64,000 nt of DNA from Aromatoleum petrolei (GTDB lineage: Bacteria; Pseudomonadota; Gammaproteobacteria; Burkholderiales; Rhodocyclaceae). The stretch lies in contig NZ_CP059560.1 in assembly GCF_017894385.1 (NCBI RefSeq), positions 930,001 to 994,000 on the forward strand. The letters are read 5' to 3'. A model generated the notes under the pieces. That model saw only the letters and a program-made list of their open reading frames with translations, made no database searches and was not told where the DNA came from. Of the stretch, positions 9,990-18,326 are shown one piece after another. The position numbers and the translations under genes were made by a program. Numbering within the stretch: position 1 is the stretch's first letter; the number at the start of each line of letters is the position of its first letter.

Positions 9990-10463
9990 TCAGGACGACG
10001 GAGCGTGACAATCAACGGCCTCGCGGTGGCCGAAGCCGGCGGAGTTGTCGATGAAGTACAGGCACTCGGGCTCGAAACGGTACCAGCGCACCTTCGCCAG
10101 CGCCTTCACGATGAACGCAGGGGCCTGCGCGACCTTGCCGACCACCGGATACTTTTCGCCATAGAGTTCGCGCGCGCGCGCTTCTTCCGCGCCGCCGATC
10201 TCGACCGCCCGCCCCTCGGCCTGGATACCCTTGATCTGTGGCCAGTCGGCGCAGTCTTCCTGGATGGTGATCGCGATCCGGGCATCGCGCGCGATGTTGC
10301 GGCTGTGACGCGTCGTCGGTGCGGAGAGGAAATACAGGCGGAAGCCGTCGTTGACGTAGAACACGGCTGCAGCCCAGACGCCCTCCTCCCCGCAGGATGC
10401 GATGGTCATCGCGTGGTGCGAATCGAGGTATTCGACGACCCTTTCCCGCAAGGCGCTCGTCAT
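9990..10463 (-). CDS. Pyridoxamine 5'-phosphate oxidase-like FMN-binding protein
   Basis: The 157-residue protein begins [23 protein letters not shown] and has the split-barrel flavin-binding pattern of the PNPOx-like superfamily (AAVFYVNDGFRLYFLS; TRHSRNIARDARIAITI). Its start overlaps the stop of the sigma-54 regulator gene by four bases (ATGA), so it is translationally coupled to the phenol regulator. Family members include heme- or flavin-binding stress and reductase proteins; no specific reaction can be assigned. The coupling suggests a role linked to regulator function or to phenol metabolism, which is inference. Confidence 0.85.
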   Translation of the reverse strand: MTSALRERVVEYLDSHHAMTIASCGEEGVWAAAVFYVNDGFRLYFLSAPTTRHSRNIARDARIAITIQEDCADWPQIKGIQAEGRAVEIGGAEEARARELYGEKYPVVGKVAQAPAFIVKALAKVRWYRFEPECLYFIDNSAGFGHREAVDCHAPSS

Positions 10464-12190
10464 GCCGTCCCTCGCGCGGCATCGGGCTCGGAGGCGCGGG
10501 GCTCGGTCTCCTCGTGCAGGCGCTTGAGGCGATACGCGAGCTGGGGCCGGGTCAGGCCCAGCATGCGGGCAGCCGACGAGAGGTTGCCGCGGGCCTTGTC
10601 CATCGCGGCCTCGAGCAACATGGTCTCGACTTCGTCCAGCGTCATGGCGCCGTCGCACACGGCGTCGCACAGCGCTCGGCCGACCTTGGGGCCGTTGATG
10701 TCGAGCTTGCCGTCGGAATCGAGGCCCAGTTCCTGCACTTCGTCCTCGTTGCGGGACAGGAACAGGTGGTCGATCTCGATGCGACCGCCGTGGGGCGCGA
10801 GGATCACGCCACGCTCGATGGTGTTCTGCAGCTCACGGATATTGCCAGGCCACGCATAGCCGACCAGCGCCTTCTTGGCCTTGTCGGTGAAGCCGAGCAG
10901 CTTCTTGCCGTTGATCGCGGCGTATTTTTCGAGGAAGTGCTTGGCGAGCGGCGAGATGTCGTCACGCCGTTCGCGCAGCGCCGGGATGTCGATCTGGAAG
11001 GCGTTGAGGCGGTAGTAGAGGTCGGCGCGAAAGCGGCCTTCCTTGACGAGCTGCGCGAGGCCGGCGTTGGTTGCGGCAACGAGGCGCACGTTGATCTTGC
11101 GCACCTTGTCGTCGCCCAGGCGCTCGACCTCGCCTTCCTGCAGCACGCGCAGCAGCTTGCTCTGCGCCGTGAGCGGCAGGTCGCCGATCTCGTCGAGGAA
11201 GAGCGTGCCACCGTCGGCCCGCTCGAAGCGGCCCGGGCGCGACACCTGCGCGCCGGTGTAGGCGCCCTTCTCGACACCGAAGAGTTCCGATTCGACGAGA
11301 TCGTGCGGGATCGCGGCGCAGTTGATCGCGACGAGCGGCTTGTCGCGGCGATTGCTCATCTCGTGCAGCGCGCGGGCGAAGAGCTCCTTGCCCACCCCCG
11401 TTTCGCCCAGTAGCAGCACGGTGATCTGGCCCGCGGCAGCCTGCTTGAGCAGGTCGAGCGCGTGCCGGAAACCGGGCGAATTGCCGATCATGTCGGCGGG
11501 GAGGTTTTCCTTCTCCGCGATCGTCGAGCGCAGTTGCACGACCTGGGTTTGCAGGTCGATGAGCTGGTCGGCGATCGGATCCGGCGCGAAATAGCGCATG
11601 TGTTCGTCGGCATCTTCCCATTCTTCGATGGGCTTGCCGACGATGCGGCAACAGTCGTCGCCCATGCCGGCGCATTCGACCTCCTTGAAGAGGATCGAAC
11701 GCCCCATGAAGGCCGAGGAGTAGCCGCAGGCGTAACCGATCTGCGTCCAGCACACCGGCTCGTTGTGGATGCCGAACTGGCGGCGATGCGACTGACCTTC
11801 CCAGGAGTTGATCCAGCGGAACTCGCAATGGAAGGTTCCGGCTTCGCGGTCCACCTCGACCCGGATCGGGATCACGCCGACGATGCCTTCGAGCGAGTGC
11901 AGTTGCGGCCCGGTCATGAAGGCGTCGGACTCGCTCAGCTCGGGCATGCGCGTGCGTACGAGTTCGGCGTCACGCACGCCCGACGCATACCCCATGCGCA
12001 GCAACAGGCCGCGCGCGCGGTTCATGCCCAGCGTGTCGATCAACTCCTTGCGCAACGACGCCTGTGCCTCGGCATGCACGAGCAGCATGCGGTGCTCGTG
12101 CAGCCAGATCTGCCCGGTTTCCGCACAGAAATGCACGCGCGCGCGCAGATCGTCCGCCTGGATGCACGGTTTGGTTCGGGCCCTGGTCAT
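10460..12190 (-). CDS. Sigma-54-dependent phenol-responsive activator, XylR/DmpR family
   Basis: The 576-residue protein has the three-domain XylR/DmpR layout. The N-terminal XylR_N/V4R aromatic-sensing region (about residues 15-210) contains [15 protein letters not shown], whose cysteines fit the V4R metal site. The central AAA+ domain has Walker A GETGVGKE, the sigma-54 contact loop GAYTGA (Phe replaced by Tyr) and [12 protein letters not shown]-terminal Fis-type helix-turn-helix follows ([18 protein letters not shown]). It is divergent from the phenol operon and matches the position of the Aromatoleum phenol regulator (PdeR). It most likely binds phenol and activates the sigma-54 promoter at 12553. 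Confidence 0.93.
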   Translation of the reverse strand: MTRARTKPCIQADDLRARVHFCAETGQIWLHEHRMLLVHAEAQASLRKELIDTLGMNRARGLLLRMGYASGVRDAELVRTRMPELSESDAFMTGPQLHSLEGIVGVIPIRVEVDREAGTFHCEFRWINSWEGQSHRRQFGIHNEPVCWTQIGYACGYSSAFMGRSILFKEVECAGMGDDCCRIVGKPIEEWEDADEHMRYFAPDPIADQLIDLQTQVVQLRSTIAEKENLPADMIGNSPGFRHALDLLKQAAAGQITVLLLGETGVGKELFARALHEMSNRRDKPLVAINCAAIPHDLVESELFGVEKGAYTGAQVSRPGRFERADGGTLFLDEIGDLPLTAQSKLLRVLQEGEVERLGDDKVRKINVRLVAATNAGLAQLVKEGRFRADLYYRLNAFQIDIPALRERRDDISPLAKHFLEKYAAINGKKLLGFTDKAKKALVGYAWPGNIRELQNTIERGVILAPHGGRIEIDHLFLSRNEDEVQELGLDSDGKLDINGPKVGRALCDAVCDGAMTLDEVETMLLEAAMDKARGNLSSAARMLGLTRPQLAYRLKRLHEETEPRASEPDAARGTA

Positions 12191-12204
12191 TGCCTGGTCC
12201 TCAT
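12187..12204 (-). CDS. Five-codon leader reading frame overlapping the regulator start
   Basis: On the minus strand an ATG at 12204 encodes MRTRQ and stops at TGA 12189-12187, overlapping the regulator ATG at 12190 (AATGA). It has a near-consensus ribosome site, AGGAGGAG, about nine bases upstream, stronger than the GAGG inside the mini-frame that serves the regulator. It could couple regulator translation to reinitiation. Translation is unproven. Confidence 0.35.
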   Translation of the reverse strand: MRTRQ

Positions 12205-12322
12205 GGATTGTCTCCTCCTGGACCGTACCTTCTACGCGTCGCCAAAAAGGGCCGTATTGACAAAAGTCAAACGATTGGAAGTCGGTCTATCGCACTCCCG
12301 CCGGGACGGCCCGTCGGCGCTT

Positions 12323-12378
12323 TTTATCAAATGGTGAGATGCCTCCGGCGCACACCGAAAAACTCATCAAATGATCAA
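12323..12378. promoter_or_regulatory. Two XylR/DmpR-type upstream activating sites
   Basis: Read on the minus strand, 12378-12363 is TTGATCATTTGATGAG, matching the XylR/DmpR consensus TTGATCAATTGATCAA at 13 of 16 positions. A second site, 12338-12323 (CTCACCATTTGATAAA), matches at 11 of 16. Their starts are exactly 40 bp apart, close to four helical turns, as expected for cooperative activator binding. They lie about 200-250 bp before the expected start of the phenol operon, in the divergent promoter region. Confidence 0.75.
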
Positions 12379-12552
12379 TTCCCGCTAGACCACTGCGCGG
12401 CGGAAAAGTGCGCGATTACTGGGGAAACGGGCAATTTTGCGGACGTTTTTCCGCACCTGCACCAAGACACCGATCGCCCCGCAGGACGGGTTTCCAGCGC
12501 CTCCCGACAATGCTTTTCGCATATCCAATTGCTGCACTGCGCGATCGCGTGG

Positions 12553-12567
12553 TGGCACACCGCTTGC
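12553..12567 (+). promoter_or_regulatory. Sigma-54 promoter of the phenol operon
   Basis: TGGCAC-ACCGC-TTGC matches the -24/-12 consensus, with GG and GC separated by exactly 10 bases. Transcription should start near 12579, leaving a leader of roughly 60 bases before ppsA. It fits the sigma-54 activator encoded divergently and the two upstream sites. Confidence 0.88.
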
Positions 12568-12641
12568 GATTGCTGTCCGGCAACCGGCCGCGAGACGAGT
12601 CCGGCGAAACCCGAAAACTACACAAGCACGAGGGGACACAC

Positions 12642-14477
12642 ATGAAGTTTCCTGTTCCGCACGATGTGAAGGGCAAGACGATCCCGGGGACCGAAGGCTG
12701 GGAGCGGATGTATCCGTACCACTACCAGTTCGTCACCGACGACGCCGAGCGCAACCAGTACGAGAAGGAGACGTTCTGGTTCTACGACGGGCTGCATTAC
12801 CCGGAGCCGCTCTACCCCTTCGACACGATCTGGGACGAGGCCTGGTATCTCGCGCTGTCGCAGTTCAACAACCGCATCTTCCAGGTGCCGCCGGTGCGTG
12901 GCGTCGATCACCGCATCATCAACGGCTACGTCTATATCTCGCCGGTGCCGGTGAAGAACCCGGACGAGATCGGCCAACGCGTGCCCAACTTCATGGAGCG
13001 CGCCGGTTACTACTACAAGAACTGGGACGAGCTCGAAGCGAAGTGGAAGACGAAGATGGAGGGCACGATCGCCGAGCTCGAGGCGCTGCCGATCCCGCGC
13101 CTGCCGGAGGTCGAGGACCTGACCGTGGTGACCGACGGCGTCGGCGAGTCGACGGCCTACCACCTGCTGAAGAACTACGACGACCTGATCAACCTCGGCA
13201 TCAAGTGCTGGCAGTACCACTTCGAGTTCCTGAACCTGGGCTATGCGGCCTACGTGTTCTTCATGGACTTCACGCAGAAGTTGTTCCCGAGCATTCCGCT
13301 GCAGCGCGTGACGCAGATGATCTCGGGCATCGACGTGATCATGTACAAGTCCGACGACGAGCTGAAGGAGCTGGCGAAGAAGGCCGTCGCGCTGGAAGTC
13401 GATGACGTCGTGACGGGCCACCGCGAATGGGCGGACGTGAAGGCGGCGCTGGAGAACCGTCGCCACGGCGACGAGTGGCTCGCGGCCTTCGAGAAGGCGC
13501 GCTATCCGTGGTTCAACATCTCGTCGGGCACCGGTTGGTTCCACACCGACCGGAGCTGGAACGACAACCTCAACATCCCGCTCGACGGCATCCAGACCTA
13601 CATCGGCAAGCTGCGCGCCGGTGTGACGATCGACCGGCCGATGGAGGCCGTGCGCGCCGAACGCGATCGCGTCACCGCCGAGTACCGCGACCTGATCGAC
13701 AACGAGGAAGACCGCAAACAGTTCGACGAGCTGCTGGGCTGCGCGCGCACGGTCTTCCCCTACGTCGAGAACCACCTGTTCTACGTCGAGCATTGGTTCC
13801 ACTCGGTGTTCTGGAACAAGATGCGCGAAGTTGCGGCGATCATGCAGGAACATGGCCTCATCGCCGAAATCGAGGACATCTGGCTGCTGCGCCGCGACGA
13901 GATCAAGCAGGCGCTGTGGGACATCGTCACCGCTTGGGCGACGGGCGTGAAGCCGCGCGGCACCGCCACCTGGCCGGCCGAGATCGAATGGCGCAAGAGG
14001 GTGATGCAGAAGTTCCGCGAGTGGGCGCCGCCGCCGGCGATCGGCATCGCGCCGGAGGTGATCCAGGAGCCCTTCACGATCGTGCTGTGGGGTGTCACCA
14101 ACAATTCGCTCTCCGCGTGGGCATCGGTGCAGGACGTCGCCGATCCCGACAGCATCACCGAGCTAAAGGGCTTTCCCGCCAGCCCCGGCACCGTGGAGGG
14201 CACGGCCCGCGTGTGCCGCAGCGCCGAGGACATCCGCGACCTCGTCGAAGGGGAAATTCTGGTCGCGCCGACGACCTCGCCGTCCTGGGCTCCCGCGTTC
14301 GCGAAGATCAAGGCCTGCATCACCGATGTCGGCGGCGTGATGAGTCACGCGGCGATCGTGTGCCGCGAATACGGCATGCCGGCGGTGGTCGGCACCGGCC
14401 ATTCGACCCGCGTGATCAAGACGGGCATGACGTTGAGAGTCGACGGCTCGTCCGGGCTCGTGACCATTGTCCAGTGA
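12642..14477 (+). CDS. ppsA: Phenylphosphate synthase subunit A (phosphohistidine subunit)
   Basis: The 611-residue protein (about 70 kDa) is the PEP-synthase-like subunit that carries the phosphoryl group from ATP to phenol, the first step of anaerobic phenol degradation. The C-terminal swivelling domain has GGVMSHAAIVCREYGMP, with the catalytic histidine at residue 569; as I recall, this is the same number as the phosphorylated histidine reported for Thauera aromatica. The ATG at 12642 (MKFPVPHDVKGKTIPG) follows AGGGG; the frame is open upstream but that part overlaps the promoter. It is the first gene of the operon, 13 bases before ppsB. Confidence 0.95.
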   Translation: MKFPVPHDVKGKTIPGTEGWERMYPYHYQFVTDDAERNQYEKETFWFYDGLHYPEPLYPFDTIWDEAWYLALSQFNNRIFQVPPVRGVDHRIINGYVYISPVPVKNPDEIGQRVPNFMERAGYYYKNWDELEAKWKTKMEGTIAELEALPIPRLPEVEDLTVVTDGVGESTAYHLLKNYDDLINLGIKCWQYHFEFLNLGYAAYVFFMDFTQKLFPSIPLQRVTQMISGIDVIMYKSDDELKELAKKAVALEVDDVVTGHREWADVKAALENRRHGDEWLAAFEKARYPWFNISSGTGWFHTDRSWNDNLNIPLDGIQTYIGKLRAGVTIDRPMEAVRAERDRVTAEYRDLIDNEEDRKQFDELLGCARTVFPYVENHLFYVEHWFHSVFWNKMREVAAIMQEHGLIAEIEDIWLLRRDEIKQALWDIVTAWATGVKPRGTATWPAEIEWRKRVMQKFREWAPPPAIGIAPEVIQEPFTIVLWGVTNNSLSAWASVQDVADPDSITELKGFPASPGTVEGTARVCRSAEDIRDLVEGEILVAPTTSPSWAPAFAKIKACITDVGGVMSHAAIVCREYGMPAVVGTGHSTRVIKTGMTLRVDGSSGLVTIVQ

Positions 14478-14490
14478 AGGGGGTGACAGC

Positions 14491-15618
14491 ATGGGAAGCG
14501 CTTTGATGGCCGAAGACGTGCACCTGGCCCCCGGCATCGACAGCCGGGCCCCGAAGGTGTGCTTCTTCGAGGACTGCAACAAGGACTCGGTGCCGCTCGT
14601 GGGGGGCAAGTGCGCCTCGCTCGGCGAACTGATCAACGCCGGCGTGCGGGTGCCGCCGGGCTTCGCCCTGACCACCGCGGGCTACGCGCAGTTCATGCGT
14701 GACGCCGGCATCCTGGACGAGGTGAACGGGCTGCTGCAGGGCCTGGACCACGACGACATGGACAAGCTGGAGGCCGCCTCCGCCGCCATTCGCCAGATGA
14801 TCGAGTCGCGGCCGATGTCGATCGAACTGGAGGACCTGATCGCCGAGGCCTACCGCAAGCTGTCGGTGCGCTGCTACCTGCCGGCGGTGCCGGTGGCGGT
14901 GCGCTCCAGCGCGACGGCGGAGGATCTGCCCGGCGCGAGCTTCGCCGGGCAGCAGGACACCTATCTGTGGATCCGCGGCATCGACAGCGTGATGCACCAC
15001 GTGCGCAAGTGCATCTCCAGCCTCTATACGGCCCGGGCCATCGCCTACCGCATCCGCATGGGCTTCCCGCACGAGCAGGTGGCGATCAGTGTGGGCGTGC
15101 AGAAGATGGCGAACGCCTATACGGCAGGCGTGATGTTCACGCTGCATCCCTCCACGGGCGACCGCTCGGTGATCGTGATCGACTCGAACTTCGGCTTCGG
15201 CGAGTCGGTGGTGTCGGGCGAGGTCACGCCGGACAACTTCGTGGTCAATAAGGTCACGCTGGACATCATCGAGCGGACGATCTCGACGAAGGAGATCTGC
15301 TACACGGCGGACCTCAAGTTGCAGCGCTCGGTCGCGATGGAGGTGCCGGTCGAACGCCAGAACATCCAGTCGATCCTCGACGACGAGATCACCGAACTCT
15401 CGTGGATGGCCAAGAAGATCGAGAAGCACTACGGCCGTCCGATGGACATCGAGTGGGCGATCGACAAGAACCTGCCGGCCGGCGGCAACGTTTTCATCCT
15501 GCAGGCCAGACCCGAAACGATCTGGAGCAACAAGCAGAAGGCGCCGGCGACGACCGGGGCGACTACGGCGATGGATTACATCGTGTCGAGCCTGATCGTC
15601 GGCAAACGCCTGAGCTGA
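14491..15618 (+). CDS. ppsB: Phenylphosphate synthase subunit B (ATP-grasp subunit)
   Basis: The 375-residue, about 41-kDa protein corresponds to the N-terminal nucleotide-binding domain of PEP synthase (VGGKCASLGELINAGVRVP; VAVRSSATAEDLPGASFAGQ; QARPETIW near the end). It phosphorylates the histidine of PpsA using ATP, releasing AMP and phosphate. The split of one PEP-synthase-like enzyme into two genes is characteristic of phenylphosphate synthase. The ATG at 14491 has GGGGG upstream; an in-frame TTG at 14467 lies inside the end of ppsA. Confidence 0.95.
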   Translation: MGSALMAEDVHLAPGIDSRAPKVCFFEDCNKDSVPLVGGKCASLGELINAGVRVPPGFALTTAGYAQFMRDAGILDEVNGLLQGLDHDDMDKLEAASAAIRQMIESRPMSIELEDLIAEAYRKLSVRCYLPAVPVAVRSSATAEDLPGASFAGQQDTYLWIRGIDSVMHHVRKCISSLYTARAIAYRIRMGFPHEQVAISVGVQKMANAYTAGVMFTLHPSTGDRSVIVIDSNFGFGESVVSGEVTPDNFVVNKVTLDIIERTISTKEICYTADLKLQRSVAMEVPVERQNIQSILDDEITELSWMAKKIEKHYGRPMDIEWAIDKNLPAGGNVFILQARPETIWSNKQKAPATTGATTAMDYIVSSLIVGKRLS

Positions 15619-15631
15619 GGAGGACACGACC

Positions 15632-16300
15632 ATGATCGTACGCAACTGGATGCAAGCCAATCCCGCGGTGCTCGGCAGCGACACGCTGCTGTCCGAGGCG
15701 AAGCGGATCCTGTCCGAAACCAACCTGCATGCGCTGCCCGTCGTCGATGACGGGCGACTGCGCGGGCTGGTGACCCGCGCCGGCTGCCTGCGCGCAGCGC
15801 ACGCGGCGATCCGCAGCCAGAGCCCGGATGAGCTGAACTACTTCTCGAACCACGTGAAGGTGAAGGACGTGATGGTGCGCAACCCCGCCACCATCGATGC
15901 CAACGACACGATGGAGCGCTGCCTGCAGGTCGGCCAGCAGGCGGGCGTCGGCCAGCTGCCGGTGCTGGACGACGGCCATGTCGTCGGGATGATCTCGGCG
16001 ATCGAGATGTTCTCGCTCGCGGCGCACTTCCTCGGCGCATGGGAGCGCAGGAGCGGCGTGACGCTGGCGCCGACGCGCATCGGCCCGGGAACGATCGGCC
16101 GCATCGCCGACATCGTCGAGGGCACGGGCGCCGAGGTGCACGCGATCTACCCGATCAGCCTCGGGCCGAAGGGCGTCGCGAGCGGCGACCAGGAGCGCAA
16201 GGTGATCGTGCGCTTCCATCACGCCGATACCGCCGAAGTCACGCGCGCGCTCACGACCGCCGGCTACGAAGTCATCGAGTCGGTGCAGGCCACGCACTGA
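15632..16300 (+). CDS. ppsC: Phenylphosphate synthase subunit C (CBS-domain stimulator)
   Basis: The 222-residue (about 24 kDa) protein has two CBS domains (about residues 1-55, MIVRNWMQANPAVLGSDTLL, and 75-130, VKDVMVRNPATIDANDTME) and a C-terminal ACT-like region. In Thauera aromatica the equivalent third protein stimulates phenol phosphorylation by the A and B subunits. AGGAGG precedes the ATG. It sits directly between ppsB and ppcB in the operon. Confidence 0.93.
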   Translation: MIVRNWMQANPAVLGSDTLLSEAKRILSETNLHALPVVDDGRLRGLVTRAGCLRAAHAAIRSQSPDELNYFSNHVKVKDVMVRNPATIDANDTMERCLQVGQQAGVGQLPVLDDGHVVGMISAIEMFSLAAHFLGAWERRSGVTLAPTRIGPGTIGRIADIVEGTGAEVHAIYPISLGPKGVASGDQERKVIVRFHHADTAEVTRALTTAGYEVIESVQATH

Positions 16301-16346
16301 TTCCAGCTACACACATCCCCAACTTTCCAGCCAAGGAGACATCCGA

Positions 16347-17768
16347 ATGGACCTGAGGTACTTCATCAACCAGTGCGCCGAAGCTCATGAACTGAAGCGC
16401 GTGACGACCGAGGTCGACTGGAATCTGGAGCTTTCGCACGTCTCGAAGCTCACCGAGGAGAAGAAAGGCCCGGCGCTGCTGTTCGAGAGCGTGAAGGGTT
16501 ACAACACCCCCGTCTTCACGGGCGCCTTCGCGACGACCAAGCGCCTCGCGATCATGCTGGGCCTGCCGCACGATCTGACGCTGTGCCAGTCGGCGCAGCA
16601 GTGGATGAAGAAGACGATCACCTCCGAAGGCCTGATCAAGGCGAAGGAAGTGAAGGACGGGCCGGTGCTGGAAAACGTGCTGACCGGCAACAAGGTCGAT
16701 CTGAACATGTTCCCCGTGCCGAAGTTCTTCCCGCTCGACGGCGGACGCTACATCGGGACGATGGTATCGGTGGTGCTGAAGGACCCCGAGACGGGCGAGG
16801 TGAACCTCGGCACCTACCGCATGCAGATGCTCGACGACAAGCGCTGCGGCGTGCAGATCCTGCCGGGCAAGCGCGGCGAGCGGATCATGAAGAAGTACGC
16901 CAAGATGGGCAAGAAGATGCCCGCGGCGGCGATCATCGGCTGCGATCCGCTGATCTTCATGGCCGGCACGCTGATGCACAAGGGCGCGTCCGACTACGAC
17001 ATCACCGGCACGGTGCGCGGCCAGCAGTCCGAGTTCCTGATGGCGCCGCTGACGGGGCTCCCGGTGCCGGCGGGCGCGGAGATCGTGCTCGAAGGCGAGA
17101 TCGACCCGAACAACTTCCTGCCGGAAGGCCCGTTCGCCGAATACACCGGCTACTACACCGACGAGCTGCACAAGCCGATTCCGAAGCCGGTGCTGGAGGT
17201 GCAGCAGATCCTCCATCGCAACAATCCGATCCTGTGGGCCACCGGCCAGGGCCGTCCGGTGACCGACGTCCATATGCTGCTCGCCTTCACGCGCACGGCG
17301 ACCTTGTGGACGGAACTCGAGCAGATGCGCATCCCCGGCATCCAGTCGGTGTGCGTGCTGCCGGAATCCGCCGGGCGCTTCTGGACGGTGGTGTCGGTGA
17401 AGCAGGCCTACCCGGGGCATTCGCGCCAGGTGGCCGACGCGGTGATCGGCAGCAACACCGGCAACTACGGCATGAAGGGCGTCATCACGGTCGATGAGGA
17501 CATCCAGGCCGACGACCTGCAGCGCGTGTTCTGGGCCTTGTCCTGCCGCTACGACCCGATGCGCGGCACCGAGCTCATCAAGCGCGGCCGCTCCACCCCG
17601 CTCGACCCGGCGCTCGACCCCGACTCCGACAAGCTCATGACGTCCCGCATCCTCATGGACGCCTGCATTCCGTACGAATGGAAGCAGAAGCCCGTCGAGG
17701 CACGCATGGACGAGGAGACGCTGGCGAAGATCCGCGCGCGCTGGCACGAGTACGGGATCGGGATCTGA
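16347..17768 (+). CDS. ppcB: Phenylphosphate carboxylase beta subunit (UbiD family)
   Basis: The 473-residue UbiD-family protein keeps the acidic motif of this family, EGPFAEYTGYYTDE, whose two Glu match the catalytic pair of fungal Fdc1. By order and length it is PpcB. With PpcA, PpcC and PpcD it carboxylates phenylphosphate to 4-hydroxybenzoate. AAGGAG lies seven bases before the ATG. The alpha/beta naming rests on the order ppcBDAC known in Thauera and Aromatoleum. Confidence 0.92.
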   Translation: MDLRYFINQCAEAHELKRVTTEVDWNLELSHVSKLTEEKKGPALLFESVKGYNTPVFTGAFATTKRLAIMLGLPHDLTLCQSAQQWMKKTITSEGLIKAKEVKDGPVLENVLTGNKVDLNMFPVPKFFPLDGGRYIGTMVSVVLKDPETGEVNLGTYRMQMLDDKRCGVQILPGKRGERIMKKYAKMGKKMPAAAIIGCDPLIFMAGTLMHKGASDYDITGTVRGQQSEFLMAPLTGLPVPAGAEIVLEGEIDPNNFLPEGPFAEYTGYYTDELHKPIPKPVLEVQQILHRNNPILWATGQGRPVTDVHMLLAFTRTATLWTELEQMRIPGIQSVCVLPESAGRFWTVVSVKQAYPGHSRQVADAVIGSNTGNYGMKGVITVDEDIQADDLQRVFWALSCRYDPMRGTELIKRGRSTPLDPALDPDSDKLMTSRILMDACIPYEWKQKPVEARMDEETLAKIRARWHEYGIGI

Positions 17769-17783
17769 GGAGGAAACGGAGCC

Positions 17784-18293
17784 ATGGAAAAGGCCAAGAA
17801 CATCAAGCTGGTGATCCTCGACGTCGATGGCGTCATGACCGACGGGCGCATCGTCATCAACGACGAGGGCATCGAGTCGCGCAACTTCGACATCAAGGAC
17901 GGCATGGGCGTGATCGTGCTGCAGCTGTGCGGCGTCGAGGTCGCGATCATCACTTCGAAGAAGTCCGGCGCGGTGCGCCATCGCGCCGAGGAGCTGAAGA
18001 TCAAGCGCTTCCACGAGGGCATCAAGAAGAAGACCGAACCCTACGCGCAGATGCTCGAGGAGATGAACATCTCCGACGCCGAGGTCTGCTACGTCGGCGA
18101 TGACCTGGTGGACCTCTCGATGATGAAGCGGGTCGGCCTGCCGGTCGCGGTGGGGGACGCGGTCACGGACGTGAAGGAGGCGGCGGCCTACGTGACGACG
18201 GCGCGCGGCGGGCACGGCGCGGTGCGCGAGGTGGCCGAGCTGATCCTGAAAGCGCAGGGCAAGTGGGACGCAATGCTCTCGAAGATCCACTGA
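17784..18293 (+). CDS. ppcD: Phenylphosphate carboxylase delta subunit (HAD-family phosphatase)
   Basis: The 169-residue protein is a KdsC-like HAD phosphatase with the nucleophile motif DVDGVMTDG, motif II Ser/Thr in ITSKKSG and motif III acidic residues in GDDLVDLSMM. In phenylphosphate carboxylase this subunit hydrolyses phenylphosphate so that phenolate is delivered to the carboxylating core. It lies 15 bases after ppcB with GAGGAGG upstream. Confidence 0.93.
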   Translation: MEKAKNIKLVILDVDGVMTDGRIVINDEGIESRNFDIKDGMGVIVLQLCGVEVAIITSKKSGAVRHRAEELKIKRFHEGIKKKTEPYAQMLEEMNISDAEVCYVGDDLVDLSMMKRVGLPVAVGDAVTDVKEAAAYVTTARGGHGAVREVAELILKAQGKWDAMLSKIH

Positions 18294-18326
18294 TTCACCC
18301 AGACCACACCAGCAAGGAGAAACGAC

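Noticed and set aside
12408..12641. N-terminal extension of PpsA across the sigma-54 promoter
   Set aside because: The frame would start upstream of the expected transcription start; the ATG at 12642 has a ribosome site and gives the known protein length.
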